DNA of 64,000 nucleotides from Hoplostethus atlanticus. Lineage: Eukaryota; Chordata; Actinopteri; Trachichthyiformes; Trachichthyidae. Positions 61,269 through 64,000 of this stretch are shown here, piece by piece. The notes beneath the pieces are model-generated. The model was not told the origin of the DNA, did not search any database, and saw only the letters and a list, made by a program, of their open reading frames with translations. The position numbers were made by a program, and so were the translations under genes. Position 1 is the stretch's first letter; every line of letters begins with the position of its first letter. The DNA is taken from NCBI GenBank assembly GCA_034670405.1, contig JAXDDX010000033.1, positions 4,118,501 through 4,182,500 on the forward strand, read 5' to 3'.

Positions 61269-63472
61269 GACAGTACTGGAATTTAAGATATCTTAAATTC
61301 TTGCCTACTTATAGCTGTTTTTCTACAAATGACTGTAGAGAATCCCCTTTCCTGCTGGATGCTCCATATCTCGCCTCACAGTTCAGTTGAAAGTGAATGT
61401 TAGTGCCATCAGGGTTCTTCAAGGAATCCTTACGGTTTGCAAACTGAAGAACCCCTAGAGTTCCTCGAGGTTCTCTTCCACTTCAGAGTCAATCTTGAAC
61501 AGGTTCCAACTCAACTGTAATAAAAACAGGCTGCCTCCAAACGTTGAGTCACTGGTGAGTAATAGGCTAGTTCAGCCTCTCCCTCATGTGGAAACACAAG
61601 CCATCCCCCAGGCAGGATTTATGAGTGGGGGTCTAGTGGACATATCGATGCAGCTACAGGATACTGTAGCACTGATGTCGGATGAAAACCTTATATCTTC
61701 CAGAACTTTTTCAGGAATTCAGAAAAACTGCCTTGTTTTCACATTGATGAGCATTTCTTTCTTCTCAATGTATCATGGGCTTTGAGAAGGCGTGGGGCTC
61801 TGGGTGCACAAAAATTGCTCCACCTATAAAAAGGTCCACGTAAACTTTCAGCTGAAGTAAAAAAAAAAGCATGACAATCACCCAAATTGGAGTTACAAGG
61901 TTCTCCCGTCTCACCAGCGATAGAATGAGGCTAGGTGGTCGCCATGCTAGCAGGCAGGATAGGGAGCTAATCAGATGATGGATGCCTTGCTTGCAGAAAG
62001 CCTCACATCAGGTAAAGCAGTGGAGCTAAGGTATAGATTGTGGGGGGGGGATGGTTTTCTCATTGTTCTTTGTTCTCCTTCATGGCAGGTGATTTACAAT
62101 GGAAACAGAGGCAACTGTGATAGGGGAGCTTAGTTTAATTGCGGTTCTGTGAGTATCTATCATCATCCCAACACACATGAGGATGAGTTCGGATGAGGAA
62201 AGATAGTCATGCGAGAACTTTTAAAAGAATAGAGGAGACCTGCCATTGTAACGACAAGAGCACTTTGTTAAGCGTGGCCCCCGGTTGCTCGGTGTTTCAC
62301 AGGATGTACAACCTTATTAGGCAAAGGAGGACTCGGAGGAGACGAGCGCAGAGCTCACAGCAGAGATTAACTCACTTTAATGCAACACAGGTGGAAGTTT
62401 TCATGCAGGCATACATTTTTTTATGTGCAATATGGATGTTATAGAGCAAAGTGCATTAAAGTTTCAGATCCTAATCGCCCTGTTTATTTAGTCAATGGCT
62501 CCTCATGGGATCCTCGGCAGAGAGTAGGTATCAGCAGCTTCATATCATCCTATCTTTCCTCGCTATTGAATTATTTCAGAAAAGGCGTGTCCTTGGGGCG
62601 CATTCGACTGCTGGAGACCGTCAAGGACTCCATAGATTGGAATGTTATTCATGGTATTCAGTCACTCCTCTTTCTCTTTGTGTCTTCACTGCAGCATGTA
62701 GCAAAAAAAAAAAAAAATCCACTCGAGAACAGTGCAGGAAAAAATAGCAGCAAATAAGATGACCTCCTACCTTGACACTCTCAGCGCCGCTAGAGGAAGA
62801 GAGCTGAGCTTATTCTGCACGTAGTATAGCAGCCCGTCGCTGTGTTCGCTGATTGCTCTTTGTCTTATTGTTTGCGCCTACTAAGCAATTAACACATTTT
62901 CACTCTCTGCATTGAAGTGGCTTCCAACCTTTTCATTTTATTTCATGTATAAAAAACTAAATTGCCGCAGGGGAGGGGGGACAAATGGCTATAATCTCAA
63001 TTCTCCCTGCGCTGGTGTAGAGTGGAATCTGGAGTTTGGACTCATTCGGAAAAAAAATCAAATGCCTAGGTGAATTTATGCAGCTTGCCTGAACGGTGGA
63101 TTTTATTGCATGAAATCCCTCTGGGAAACAAGCCAGGACAATTGGCATTTATTTGTTGGGAATGAAGGATATTGGAAGCACCGGGCTATGTAGTGAAAAA
63201 ACCCTTTGCAGGTCGGGGCCAAGCCGGGAGCCGGGAGAGTGGAGAGAGACAGTGTCAAATAAAACACCTAGGGACTTTAGACCGGGGCGCCACCGAGACA
63301 AAGCTCCCGTTTTCTTCGTCACCCAATTATCAAGGCGGAGAGGAGAGGGGAGAGGCTGGGTAAAAATAGCAGACCCTTGCTTGTTCTTCTAGGCCAGCAC
63401 AGCACCGTCTCAGATTACTGCTCAGTGACAGCCGGCTGATTAAGTGTTTCTGCATCTGTGCTTTGAAGAGCG
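61269..63472. other. No gene seen
   Basis: 61400-61500 has repeated GGTTCTTC/GAACCCC-type words also typical of a fish dispersed repeat. An A13 run is at 62701. Frames at 62193-62757 show no motif. Confidence 0.45.
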
Positions 63473-63885
<413 letters not shown>

Positions 63886-64000
63886 CATCTGAATTTAAAA
63901 TGAGTGCCGGCGCCAAACGAGACGTCTGGAAACAGGAATCGCTCTGGGCATGAAAACAACCACACCTTTGAGAGGAAGAGGAAATGAGAAGCAAAATGAA

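Overview
This window looks like non-coding nuclear DNA of a bony fish, probably a percomorph-type teleost. The evidence is a dense scatter of CA/GA microsatellites, tRNA-derived SINE heads carrying the fish-typical body motif, small cut-and-paste transposon remnants ending in TTAA or TTTAAA, a Tc1-like miniature element whose ends read ACTTTATTAGGTACACC, and short 5'-truncated LINE pieces. There is no operon-like coding density, and I recognise no protein-coding host exon anywhere in the 64 kb. Most open frames over 60 codons are chance frames or frames through simple repeats. The species, chromosome and flanking genes cannot be told from the window, so it could be an intron of a large gene or an intergenic desert.

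Layout. 1-11.7 kb: mostly unique sequence, broken by a GA array (2.85 kb), a block of mutually related dispersed repeats with an 800-bp inverted-repeat element nested in it (3.4-4.8 kb), a CA array, a Tc1-like MITE (5.9 kb) and two SINE copies (8.3 and 9.5 kb). 11.7-13.5 kb: a candidate 1.8-kb TTAA-bounded element holding a perfect 43-bp inverted repeat. 13.5-32.8 kb: mainly unique, with a LINE tail, a third and fourth SINE, LINE reverse-transcriptase debris at 22.4 kb and two TTAA/TTTAAA MITEs. 32.8-40 kb: one copy of an unclassified element family, a 91-bp-period direct repeat, a repeat with a 640-bp insertion, and a second, complete Tc1-like MITE. 40-51 kb: low repeat content, a CpG-rich block at 45.1-45.3 kb, and the only confident gene, a tRNA-Glu(UUC) at 48.5 kb that abuts a LINE fragment. 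51.7-61.3 kb: three more copies of the unclassified element, two of which carry expanded 15-bp minisatellites and one of which has a separate short repeat inserted between target-site duplications. 63.5-63.9 kb: a 0.4-kb GA array with a roughly 130-bp higher-order period.

The only functional gene I would stand behind is the tRNA. Everything else is repeat biology or possible cis-regulatory DNA. The most interesting observations are the element family that seems to seed minisatellites, the perfect hairpin in the TTAA element, the tRNA/LINE junction and the periodic GA array.
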